Shown in pieces: positions 20,116-28,191 of a DNA stretch of 64,000 nt. The notes below the pieces were generated by a model. The model was not told where the DNA came from and did no database searches. It worked only from the letters and a program-made list of their open reading frames with translations. This stretch comes from Bacteroidia bacterium (GTDB lineage: Bacteria; Bacteroidota; Bacteroidia; Chitinophagales; Chitinophagaceae), in assembly GCA_030427635.1 (NCBI GenBank), contig JAUIBA010000004.1:124001-188000 (forward strand), in the 5' to 3' direction. The translations under genes were made by a program, and so were the position numbers. Each line of letters opens with the position of its first letter. The first letter of the stretch is position 1.

Positions 20116-20907
20116 CTAAACTTTCAGACCAGACTTTCTAAGCTTCATTCTGTTAAGTATCTCAGATATTTTCTGCTTCGTATGCAGGGCAAAATCTGCC
20201 TGCATCATCCAGTCATAATACTGGGGCTCCTCTGTGAAAACATCCTCTACCTTTCTGCCCTTATGCTTCCCGAAATTGAATACCGGATGCCCGTCCTTCA
20301 TCACTATGCGGCGTGCATAGTCCACATACTCATCATTATTGGTGAATTTGTGCAGCGCAGGCACATCATGCCCCAGATTATCATAGCGTTCCAGTTGTGC
20401 CTCCAGCACCTCTATGGTAGCCTCTATATCAGCTTCTGCACTATGTGCATTAGTCAGCTCCTTGCTACAGTAAAATGCATAAGCCGCACTCAGTGTACGT
20501 GCTTCCATCTTAAAGAATATCTGCTGCACATCTATCATCTGCCGCTCGGTAAAGTCCACATTGATACCCACCCGCAGAAACTCCTCTGCCAGCAACGGCA
20601 GGTCAAATTTGCTGGAGTTATACCCGCCCAGGTCACACCCGCGCATCCAGTCATAAAGGTTATGCGCTATCTGGCGAAAGGTAGGACTGTTAGCCACGTC
20701 CTCATCCTTTATCCCGTGTATAGCAGTGCTTTCTGCAGGTATAGGTATTCCGGGGTTTACCCGCTTCACATATTTATCACGTTTTCCGTCAGGCGATATC
20801 TTTACCAGGGCCAGCTCTATGATACGGTCGCGGGCATTATCTGTACCCGTCGTTTCCAGATCAAAGAATATTATAGGTCTTTTAAGCGTCAGTTTGGGCA
20901 TTTGCAT
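20116..20907 (-). CDS. 3'-5' exonuclease (DnaQ-like DEDD)
   Basis: IFFDLETTGTDNARDRIIELA, AHSAEADIEATIEVL. Confidence 0.92.
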   Translation of the reverse strand: MQMPKLTLKRPIIFFDLETTGTDNARDRIIELALVKISPDGKRDKYVKRVNPGIPIPAESTAIHGIKDEDVANSPTFRQIAHNLYDWMRGCDLGGYNSSKFDLPLLAEEFLRVGINVDFTERQMIDVQQIFFKMEARTLSAAYAFYCSKELTNAHSAEADIEATIEVLEAQLERYDNLGHDVPALHKFTNNDEYVDYARRIVMKDGHPVFNFGKHKGRKVEDVFTEEPQYYDWMMQADFALHTKQKISEILNRMKLRKSGLKV

Positions 20908-22271
20908 TATTTCTGATGCGAACTTACGCTATTCCAGTCAATTCCGTCAAAAGTACCAGAGCTCATCAGCAGCAGGAATACAGGCTTTTCACGTCCGCTT
21001 ATACCCTCCTCTACCGTCTGCTTCAGCTCCGCAGCATTATGTATCACATGCATATCTTCCCTGCCAAAGTAGCTGCGCACCACATCAGGCACCAGCATAG
21101 GCAGCCCCTTCAGCTGCAGCGCATGATGGCTGAAAAATACAATAGCCTCATCGGCCCCCTTCATACTACCATCATACTCTTTCAGAAACTGCTCATTAAG
21201 ACTGCTGTAGGTGTGCAGCTCAAAACAGGCCACGAGATAATGCTCCGGCCATGCCTCACGCACCGCATCCAGCGTAGCCTTCAGCTTTGATGGCGCATGT
21301 GCAAAATCCCGGTACACTATCAGCCCCGGCTCTTCCTTCACCTTTTCCAGTCTGCGGGCAGCACCGGTAAAGGTGGCTGCAGCCTCATAGCACGCCTGCT
21401 CACTCACCCCCAGCTCCATACACACATCTATAGCTGCACGCATATTCAGAATATTGTGCCGGCCAAATACAGACACTTTCATATTGCCATATGCGGTTTC
21501 CAGTACCGGATAGCCATCCTCATAATGGAAAGGCGGTGTTACATAAGCACGCTTCACCAGCTTATCGGCACTGGTAGCTATAGCCCTTATCACTTCTGCA
21601 TCCTCACCATTATAAAACACACTGTTACCCTCCTCTATATGACCCAGATAATACTGAAACTGCCAGAAATAGTTATCGTAAGTAGGAAACACATTTATAT
21701 GGTCCCATGCTATACCGCTCAGCACCGTTATATCCGGGTGGTAAAAGAAGATTTTGGGGCGCTTCTCCTCTGCCGAAGCCGGATATTCATCCCCTTCCAG
21801 AATGATGAGCGGAGCATCCGTAAGCTTTACCGACTGCTCAAAACCCGGCACCCGCGCCCCTACCAGATAGTCAAAGTCCATACCCTGCGCCCGCAGTATA
21901 TGCATTATCATAGAGGTAATGGTAGTCTTGCCATGGCTACCAGCCACCACTACCCGCTTCTTGGTCTTACTCACCTCATATACATACTGCGGAAAAGAAT
22001 AAACCGGTATACCTGCCGCCTTCGCCGCCAGCAGCTCAGGATTATCAGCCTTTGCATGCATACCCAGCACTACCGCATCCAGCCCCGGCACTATCTTCTC
22101 AGGATACCAGCCATACACCTGCGGCAGTATACCGGCCGCAGCCAGATTACTCTTTGCCGGATCGGTTATTTCATCATCACTGCCTGTTACCATATAGCCC
22201 TTCCGGTGAAGCGCCAGCGCCAGTTGGTGCATGATAGCGCCCCCTATGGCTATGAAGTGTATATGCTGCAT
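20907..22271 (-). CDS. mpl: Mpl-like UDP-N-acetylmuramate--peptide ligase (Mur ligase family)
   Basis: HFIAIGGAIMHQLALALHRKGYMVTGSDDEI, GSHGKTTITSMI, EGDEYPAS; start refined to MQHIHFIAIGG. Confidence 0.92.
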   Translation of the reverse strand: MQHIHFIAIGGAIMHQLALALHRKGYMVTGSDDEITDPAKSNLAAAGILPQVYGWYPEKIVPGLDAVVLGMHAKADNPELLAAKAAGIPVYSFPQYVYEVSKTKKRVVVAGSHGKTTITSMIMHILRAQGMDFDYLVGARVPGFEQSVKLTDAPLIILEGDEYPASAEEKRPKIFFYHPDITVLSGIAWDHINVFPTYDNYFWQFQYYLGHIEEGNSVFYNGEDAEVIRAIATSADKLVKRAYVTPPFHYEDGYPVLETAYGNMKVSVFGRHNILNMRAAIDVCMELGVSEQACYEAAATFTGAARRLEKVKEEPGLIVYRDFAHAPSKLKATLDAVREAWPEHYLVACFELHTYSSLNEQFLKEYDGSMKGADEAIVFFSHHALQLKGLPMLVPDVVRSYFGREDMHVIHNAAELKQTVEEGISGREKPVFLLLMSSGTFDGIDWNSVSSHQK

Positions 22272-22344
22272 TTTTGTTTTTCGTTTTTTTGTATCTTCGT
22301 ACAAAGTTAACTTAGCTTTTTACTATTTAATAATCGAACAAGGT

Positions 22345-22482
22345 ATGCAACTCTTTTACAAGATAAGTCGCGTATGCTCACTCATAGCTATCGCAATAGT
22401 ACTCACCATGTCGTCCTGCGGCACTAAAAAGTATGGCTGTCCGGGTCACATGTTTACGCCTCCGGCAGAAATGTTACCATAA
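22345..22482 (+). CDS. 45-aa putative lipoprotein
   Basis: MQLFYKISRVCSLIAIAIVLTMSSCGTKKYGCPGH: signal peptide and lipobox, immediately upstream of tRNA-Ser. Confidence 0.6.
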   Translation: MQLFYKISRVCSLIAIAIVLTMSSCGTKKYGCPGHMFTPPAEMLP

Positions 22483-22572
22483 TACCTCGTTTTTTATTGC
22501 CCCTGCCATCCATGGCAGGGAACATTACTTTTATTCCCGGCACAGATACTGTTACTGCACACAAAATTCTGT

Positions 22573-22602
22573 TTTGTCTGTTGCACACATTTATTACCTT
22601 TG
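22573..22602 (+). promoter_or_regulatory. Predicted Bacteroidota sigma-A promoter for tRNA-Ser
   Basis: TTTG-N18-TACCTTTG, ending 22 nt upstream of the tRNA 5' end. Confidence 0.65.
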
Positions 22603-22624
22603 CCGCCCCCTCGCAAGAGGAATC

Positions 22625-22713
22625 GGAGAGATGCTCGAGTGGTTGAAGAGGCACGCCTGGAAAGTGTGTATATCTGTCAAAGGGTATCCAGGGTTCGAAT
22701 CCCTGTCTCTCCG
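22625..22713 (+). tRNA. tRNA-Ser (anticodon GGA)
   Basis: Acceptor GGAGAGA/TCTCTCC, anticodon arm CCTGGAAAG, long variable arm, T-arm CAGGGTTCGAATCCCTG; CCA not encoded. Confidence 0.93.
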
Positions 22714-22730
22714 CCTTCGCCCGCCGAAGC
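22706..22730 (+). repeat. Left copy of tRNA-tail direct repeat
   Basis: TCTCTCCGCCTTCGCCCGCCGAAGC, 22/25 identical to 27117..27141. Confidence 0.75.
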
Positions 22731-22753
22731 GGGCTACGGCGGACAAAGTCCGC
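22719..22753 (+). other. GC-rich tandem hairpins downstream of tRNA-Ser
   Basis: GCCCGC-CGAA-GCGGGC followed by GCGGAC-AAA-GTCCGC. Confidence 0.7.
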
Positions 22754-22791
22754 AAGTAGTGCCGCGAAGGAGGGCCGCCCGAAATGGGCCT

Positions 22792-22823
22792 ATACCCAAC
22801 AGAGATTAAATCTTTGTTGGGTA
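22792..22823 (+). terminator. Probable tRNA-Ser transcript terminator
   Basis: ATACCCAACA...TGTTGGGTAT followed by TTTTATTT. Confidence 0.7.
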
Positions 22824-22857
22824 TTTTATTTGTACTTTCAGAGATATTTCTATCCCG

Positions 22858-23097
22858 GTGTGGTACAACGTTTATATCCTGGAACTCAGCAATGGCAAAC
22901 ATTACGTAGGCTGCACAATCAACGTAAAGGAAAGATTCATACGACATACAAAAGGCTATGTACCAGCTACCAGATTACATTTACCTGTAAGACTTTTATG
23001 GTGCTGCTCCTTCCCTGATAGATATAAAGCTTACGATTTTGAGCGGTATTTGAAATCTGGTTCCGGAAGAGCGTTTGCTTCGAAGCATCTCTACTAA
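22858..23097 (+). CDS. Small GIY-YIG nuclease domain protein (GTG start)
   Basis: YNVYILELSNGKHYVGCTINVKERFIRHTKG...AYDFERYLKSGSGRAFASKHL. Confidence 0.88.
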   Translation: MWYNVYILELSNGKHYVGCTINVKERFIRHTKGYVPATRLHLPVRLLWCCSFPDRYKAYDFERYLKSGSGRAFASKHLY

Positions 23098-23130
23098 AAA
23101 TCAGCAGCACTCGCTAATCTTCTATAAAAA

Positions 23131-23220
23131 TTCGAAAATTGTCCCTTACAGCCCGCAGAAATGTAAAACCCGCGCTTTTCGTGGGTTTTGTCGTTCGAAC
23201 TGTCCCACCTCCTCATTTTA
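23131..23220 (+). repeat. Degenerate punctuation repeat A
   Basis: TTCGAAAATTGTCCCTTACAGCCCGCAGAAATGTAAA...CACCTCCT; resembles the repeat at 25621. Confidence 0.55.
23165..23189 (+). terminator. Rho-independent-like hairpin
   Basis: AAAACCCGCG-CTTTT-CGTGGGTTTT. Confidence 0.65.
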
Positions 23221-23341
23221 TTGGACAATATAAAAATATTCTTCAGGTAAAAAAACGTGTTTTTCACGTTTTTCCCAAATTACTTTGATAATACATTTGA
23301 TAGTAAGCATTGCAGTCTTTCACACTTAAAACAAAAAATGT

Positions 23342-23761
23342 ATGCTGAATAAGATTTTTCAGAAAAGCACAAAGAAGAAAGGTGCAATACCCACATCGCT
23401 TGTCGAGACAAATGGCCTATGCACTTACTCATTTTCAGTCGTATGGACTAACAATGGTAGCAGCCTCTCCCTATACTCGTTAAACGCCAAACTGTCATCA
23501 AGTGGCAATTGGGTGAAATTGATTAGCATAGTCATTACCGATGATGATGGGGAAATTACCATCCAGATCGGCAACTTTGCAAAGGGTACTAGTATAGATA
23601 TGTTATTCGGAGTTTATCCTATGCAGGATATTCCCGAAGCGGCTATTTATGTGACTAATATGACGGAAGGCACTTCACAACAAACAGCTCCAGCAAATGG
23701 TACGCAGAAGCTCACCAAAGCTACAGCTTGGAATGGTCAATTCACAATAATATTATTTTAA
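23342..23761 (+). CDS. Hypothetical protein, predicted beta-rich; first gene of three-gene operon
   Basis: 139-aa ORF, stop 1 nt from next start; no family recognised. Confidence 0.7.
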   Translation: MLNKIFQKSTKKKGAIPTSLVETNGLCTYSFSVVWTNNGSSLSLYSLNAKLSSSGNWVKLISIVITDDDGEITIQIGNFAKGTSIDMLFGVYPMQDIPEAAIYVTNMTEGTSQQTAPANGTQKLTKATAWNGQFTIILF

Positions 23762-23762
23762 C

Positions 23763-24929
23763 ATGAAACATATCATTATTATATCGGGATTCTTATTTTT
23801 GAGCAGTGTTGCAATGGGCCAGCTTCAGGGTGGTTTTATTGCCGATGTGATACTTAACAATCCAAGTGATTATAGAAAACATGTCAAGCCATTAATTACT
23901 TCAGCAGCGGACCATCATTTATCTGACAGAGCAAGCTCGTTTACAGGTTCTAGCTATTTGTTTAGCTCAATAGACCTTTCGTCATATGAGTTGCTGTCGG
24001 CCAATCTATCGTTCACCAATGAGCAAAATAATGCTAAAGTAGTTTTCGCTCCTTACAAATTAAATAACCGGCCAGTAAGCGCATTAGCAGAAGGCATTAA
24101 ATTCAACTTGGCGTTACAAGATAATGTCGCCACGATTGGTGCCGCATTTGGTCATGACAATTCTTCATACCGATCAAAGAAATCCATAAAGCTCAGAAAG
24201 AAATTCTTTGACGATAATCCTATCCCCACACCTGAGGCATGGGAAGTTACCAAACATGGGTCCTTTAGCGAGTATGAGGCCCATGTGCTTAATCCGTTTA
24301 CACGAAAAATGATGGACAGCCTCCTCCTTGCTTTTGACGAAAGTCGAGCGAAAAGTGTTTTCAAATGGTCAGCCGGTTACAATATACAGTTGTTCCCGAA
24401 CCTTTTTGCTCAAGGAAGCGTTTCTAGTTTTGACAGCCTAAATGCGTTCAATATGAAATCACATAATTTTTCAGCAACATGTACATACAGCTGGGATAAT
24501 GCGAGATTTACGGCACGGTCATCTTATAATCAAATTTGGTCTCGTGCCATAGCAGCAGAGGGCCAAAAATTAGTGCCCTATTACGGTCCGTCAATTGCAA
24601 TCAGTGCTCGTCTATTCAGTTTTATGAAAAAAGAGCAACTCCGCAAGTCGGAAAATTATAAGAAAAGCCTGTTCATACCTTCATTGATTTTTGGGGTATC
24701 ATGGGATGGTAAATATGCGGATGGCAGCAAGCAGTACGTACCCTACTATCAGGATAAGATAATGAACAAGACAGTAACAATGCCATATTTTGACATTTTA
24801 ATAACGCCAGCTGCACAATTCAGGATAGGCTTGCCAATTACCAATTCAGTCTACCCTAGTAAAACTAATGAAGTTGCTGGCGGCACAAATATTCAGTATA
24901 ATCTGAAGATATCCGATTTGTCAAAATGA
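23763..24929 (+). CDS. Hypothetical secreted/outer-membrane-like protein
   Basis: Signal peptide MKHIIIISGFLFLSSVAMGQ; alternating aromatic/polar beta-strand-like segments. Confidence 0.72.
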   Translation: MKHIIIISGFLFLSSVAMGQLQGGFIADVILNNPSDYRKHVKPLITSAADHHLSDRASSFTGSSYLFSSIDLSSYELLSANLSFTNEQNNAKVVFAPYKLNNRPVSALAEGIKFNLALQDNVATIGAAFGHDNSSYRSKKSIKLRKKFFDDNPIPTPEAWEVTKHGSFSEYEAHVLNPFTRKMMDSLLLAFDESRAKSVFKWSAGYNIQLFPNLFAQGSVSSFDSLNAFNMKSHNFSATCTYSWDNARFTARSSYNQIWSRAIAAEGQKLVPYYGPSIAISARLFSFMKKEQLRKSENYKKSLFIPSLIFGVSWDGKYADGSKQYVPYYQDKIMNKTVTMPYFDILITPAAQFRIGLPITNSVYPSKTNEVAGGTNIQYNLKISDLSK

Positions 24930-25483
24930 TGAATCTAAACATCAAAAGGAAACCCATGAGAACATTCAGAAGCATATTCATTTTAATAGGAGCATTCGCA
25001 TACGGCTGGCTTTTATGTATACTTACCAAAAATGGCATGCCTGATATTATGGCCCTTGCCGTTAGCATCGTAACACCTATTGCAACAGGTGCAGTGATTG
25101 GCAGGCCCATTATAAACAGCATTCGGAGAATGAACAACGAGGACGATAAGGAAAAGTTGATTACCACGATGGCCTCTTTTTTTTGCTTGCTCGCTGTCGG
25201 CATTGCTATCGGATCTACTACTGGAACAATATTTCAAAAGCATGTATTAGCAAATTGGGACAAGGGTGCCGAAAAAGAGGTATGGCAAACTGAAGTTGAA
25301 GGATGGAAACAGATATTGTCGGACCCAAAGGATAAAAACGGTATTGGAATGAAATTGTTCGAGAAGTATCTTGGGAAACCGGTAAATAACCCTAGTCAAA
25401 ATCAGTTGCATTTAACTTCACAGCAAAATTCTCAGCAGGGGTTCACTGCCCCAGCGTCGAAGGATATGCAGAGAACTCAATGA
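24926..25483 (+). CDS. Hypothetical membrane protein
   Basis: Several hydrophobic segments; ATGA overlap with upstream ORF (alternative start at the internal Met, MRTFRS). Confidence 0.72.
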   Translation: MMNLNIKRKPMRTFRSIFILIGAFAYGWLLCILTKNGMPDIMALAVSIVTPIATGAVIGRPIINSIRRMNNEDDKEKLITTMASFFCLLAVGIAIGSTTGTIFQKHVLANWDKGAEKEVWQTEVEGWKQILSDPKDKNGIGMKLFEKYLGKPVNNPSQNQLHLTSQQNSQQGFTAPASKDMQRTQ

Positions 25484-25620
25484 TGGTGGTTGGGACTCAG
25501 TAAATTATATTGCAAATAATTGCCGGCTGGTACGTTCTGGGGGAATTTTTGAACAACTGCGATCTTTATCAAGCGCTCGTATGGGAATCCAACACTGCGT
25601 TCAAATCCTCAACAAAGAAG

Positions 25621-25693
25621 TTCGAAAGTTGTCCCCTTCCCTCCGCAAGAAGCTCCGCAGAAATGTAGAGCTTTATTGTTTATGCTCACCTCC
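25621..25693 (+). repeat. Degenerate punctuation repeat B
   Basis: TTCGAAAGTTGTCCCCTTCCCTCCGC...CCGCAGAAATGTAGA...CACCTCCT. Confidence 0.55.
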
Positions 25694-25801
25694 TATCTCG
25701 CCATACTATTTGATAATGTTGTATTTTAAAACAATCAAATATTGTGTACAAAAAACAGTTTATACAATTATTTACGCAATGCAAATATCATGTAGGTTCA
25801 A

Positions 25802-27007
25802 TTAAAATGGTAAATCGTCAAAACTATCAGGAAGTGTACGGATTATTTCTTCAAGCTCTTCTTTCGTTATCTGCCTTTTAGTAACTTCAATATCCATTTG
25901 ACAATGCAACTCTATTTGCTGCAATATATTCTCCGAAAATAAATTTATTTTGAACTTTACGTTCATTGATGTCTTGGGATACAGCAGCAAAACTGTTTCT
26001 AATACTTTAATTTTGTTTGGTAGTAGCGAAAATTGCTGTGAGCTAAACTCCCACACATTTGATGATGTCTTAGTCAATGTATCTTTAAATAATCTTCTTA
26101 TTTGCAACTCAGTTTCCAAAGGTAAATCCGAATTATATGATCGCCTGTGAATACCCCCACGTTCAGCAGACATATTTTGTATTATTAACTCATCTCCTCC
26201 AATAGATGAGTTTATTGCGAGTTCCACGATTACGTTTCCAAAAATCCTACCAGTGTTGTTTTGAAGCCCCAATAATACCGGAATAACATTTTTGCTATTC
26301 ACATAAGAATGCAACGCATTTTCAAATAGCCAACTACGTTTTTCTGAAACTCGCTTGTCTTTTTTAGCAATATTTTGGATACGTGTATTATCAAATTCAA
26401 CTCGCTCAATACTGATTTTCTCATGAGTACTAAAAAGTAGCTCAGTTTCTCTATTGATAAATGAGAAAGCTATTATTTCTTTTATTGATTCTTTTCTTTC
26501 CTGAAGCTCCCTAATTTTCATTTCAAGTTGCCTTGATATTTTATCCCTGAATTCTACAATAGAATTAAAGTGTTCTACGAGAGCCACTTTATAGATATCT
26601 TCCCTAAACCTGTTTAATGCTTCAAGTTGAGTTAAATTAATTTGAGAAGGATCTTTACCTCGTTTTGAGAAATATAACATTACAGGTTTACCTGCTTTAG
26701 ATACTCGTTTTATCTCTTCTATTGTACCGCTTAAATCTTCGCCTGTAGGAGAGCCTACCTTTGTCCAAAAAAAACCTATTAAAAGATCGCAATCGTCAAC
26801 AATTTGCTTGTTTATTATCTCTTGAGGTCTATTCCCATACGTGGGTGATGAGTGCGTCTCCCATCTGATTGGTAACAGAACAATTTTCTTGCTAAAAGAA
26901 TTTAAATCATTCCAATCTTGAATCACCCTTGCCGCGACTTCTCGTTCTTCATCAACATCGGAAGGGGATGCAATCAATATTCTATATACAGTAGATTCGT
27001 AAGACAT
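25802..27007 (-). CDS. DUF4062 domain protein with unknown C-terminal region
   Basis: YRILIASPSDVDEEREVAARVIQDWNDLNS...DLLIGFFWTKVGSPTGE is the DUF4062 signature; start refined to MSYESTVYR. Confidence 0.85.
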   Translation of the reverse strand: MSYESTVYRILIASPSDVDEEREVAARVIQDWNDLNSFSKKIVLLPIRWETHSSPTYGNRPQEIINKQIVDDCDLLIGFFWTKVGSPTGEDLSGTIEEIKRVSKAGKPVMLYFSKRGKDPSQINLTQLEALNRFREDIYKVALVEHFNSIVEFRDKISRQLEMKIRELQERKESIKEIIAFSFINRETELLFSTHEKISIERVEFDNTRIQNIAKKDKRVSEKRSWLFENALHSYVNSKNVIPVLLGLQNNTGRIFGNVIVELAINSSIGGDELIIQNMSAERGGIHRRSYNSDLPLETELQIRRLFKDTLTKTSSNVWEFSSQQFSLLPNKIKVLETVLLLYPKTSMNVKFKINLFSENILQQIELHCQMDIEVTKRQITKEELEEIIRTLPDSFDDLPF

Positions 27008-27100
27008 GTCCCTTGACTTTATAATCAACTTACAAAATACAAATGATTTATACTTTTCTACTATTAAGTCATTGTGCTAAATTGTAATCTCTAAAAAAAA

Positions 27101-27125
27101 TCGAAATTTGTCACCTTCTCTCCGC
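27101..27125 (+). repeat. Degenerate punctuation repeat C
   Basis: TCGAAATTTGTCACCTTCTCTCCGC, 22/25 identical to 25622..25646. Confidence 0.65.
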
Positions 27126-27141
27126 CTTCACCGGCCTAAGC
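27117..27141 (+). repeat. Right copy of tRNA-tail direct repeat
   Basis: TCTCTCCGCCTTCACCGGCCTAAGC, 22/25 identical to 22706..22730. Confidence 0.75.
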
Positions 27142-27264
27142 CTTTCAACAAAGGCGGTCAGCTCATCGATTAGCACTTAGCTTATCGAAAAACAAAATTC
27201 ATCAGTCAGGCTTCGGCGAGTCATGTCCACTTTTTTGCTTAGTTCAGCTCGTTATTTAGCTAAT

Positions 27265-27360
27265 ATGGCACACGTCTGTATCCTTGAACTATCAAACAGC
27301 AAACACTATATTGGGAAGGATATAGCATACACCCACTATTCCATAGCTTCATTATATTAG
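27265..27360 (+). pseudogene. Truncated GIY-YIG N-terminal remnant
   Basis: MAHVCILELSNSKHYIGK... aligns with VYILELSNGKHYVGCT of the intact copy, then diverges to a stop. Confidence 0.7.
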
Positions 27361-27444
27361 CACATTATGTACGCACTAATATATACCTCACATACTACCA
27401 CTTATCTGCATTAAGCAAAACTCATGCAATACACCGCACACACC

Positions 27445-28191
27445 ATGAAGAAAATATTCCCGGCATTGTTGCTGCTGTTCATAGGCATTAACGCTTCTGC
27501 CCAAACGACCGTTACCATCACTAACCGTATCCGCCACAAGCCTAAAAGCCTGTCAGTTATTGAAAAATATCAGTCTCTGAAAAGTGACAAAACAGTAAAG
27601 CATGGCCTATATCAGCGGTTCACCAATAATATGCGACTCCTGGAGTCCGGCTATTATAACCAGGGAAAAAAAGACAGTGTATGGATTCAGTACAATAACT
27701 GGAACCAATTTCCTGAAATAACCGGACAATATAAGAATGATAAAAAGGTAGGTATCTGGACTTATTACAAAGAAAAAGACACGGTAGAGTTCCTGTATGA
27801 TTTTGACAACAATAAAGTATCCGGCATCACATCTGACACGTCTAAAGAATATCAGGTACTCATCGGTACCGACACAGTCAAAACAAAACTTGCACAACCA
27901 CCACTTTACCTGGGAGGAAAAAGTACTATTCAAAAAACACTCGTTGACAATGTCAACTACCCCAATGAAGCACGGGAAAACAATATACAGGGCCGTGTGT
28001 TAGTTGCGTTTACCATCATGCCGGATGGGCAGGCCAGCGCTCCCTGGATAATGAGAGGCATTCATCCCTCAATCGACAAAGAAGCATTAAGAGCGCTGGC
28101 TCACCTCCCTGCCTTGTGGTCTGCTGCCATATATAAGGGGCAGCCCGTCACATCCATTTATGTTGTGCCTGTTATTTTCCATCTGGAATAG
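27445..28191 (+). CDS. TonB C-terminal domain-containing protein
   Basis: Signal peptide; VDNVNYPNEARENNIQGRVLVAFTIMPDGQASAPWIMRGIHPSIDKEALRALAHLP. Confidence 0.85.
   Translation: MKKIFPALLLLFIGINASAQTTVTITNRIRHKPKSLSVIEKYQSLKSDKTVKHGLYQRFTNNMRLLESGYYNQGKKDSVWIQYNNWNQFPEITGQYKNDKKVGIWTYYKEKDTVEFLYDFDNNKVSGITSDTSKEYQVLIGTDTVKTKLAQPPLYLGGKSTIQKTLVDNVNYPNEARENNIQGRVLVAFTIMPDGQASAPWIMRGIHPSIDKEALRALAHLPALWSAAIYKGQPVTSIYVVPVIFHLE

Noticed and set aside
21297-22310. 337-aa plus-strand ORF antisense to mpl (and similar 200-325 aa antisense ORFs, e.g. 17775-18752 and 20113-20916)
   Set aside because: Antisense to clear housekeeping genes, no motifs, same shadow composition.
22433-22759. ORFs overlapping the tRNA-Ser gene (also 22594-22947 minus and 22600-22809 plus)
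   Set aside because: They run through the tRNA and its GC-rich hairpins; no coding character.
22625-27360. Considered calling the island a classical integrative element or prophage
   Set aside because: No integrase, transposase, capsid, terminase, relaxase or replication gene is recognisable; only repeat structure and cargo are supported.
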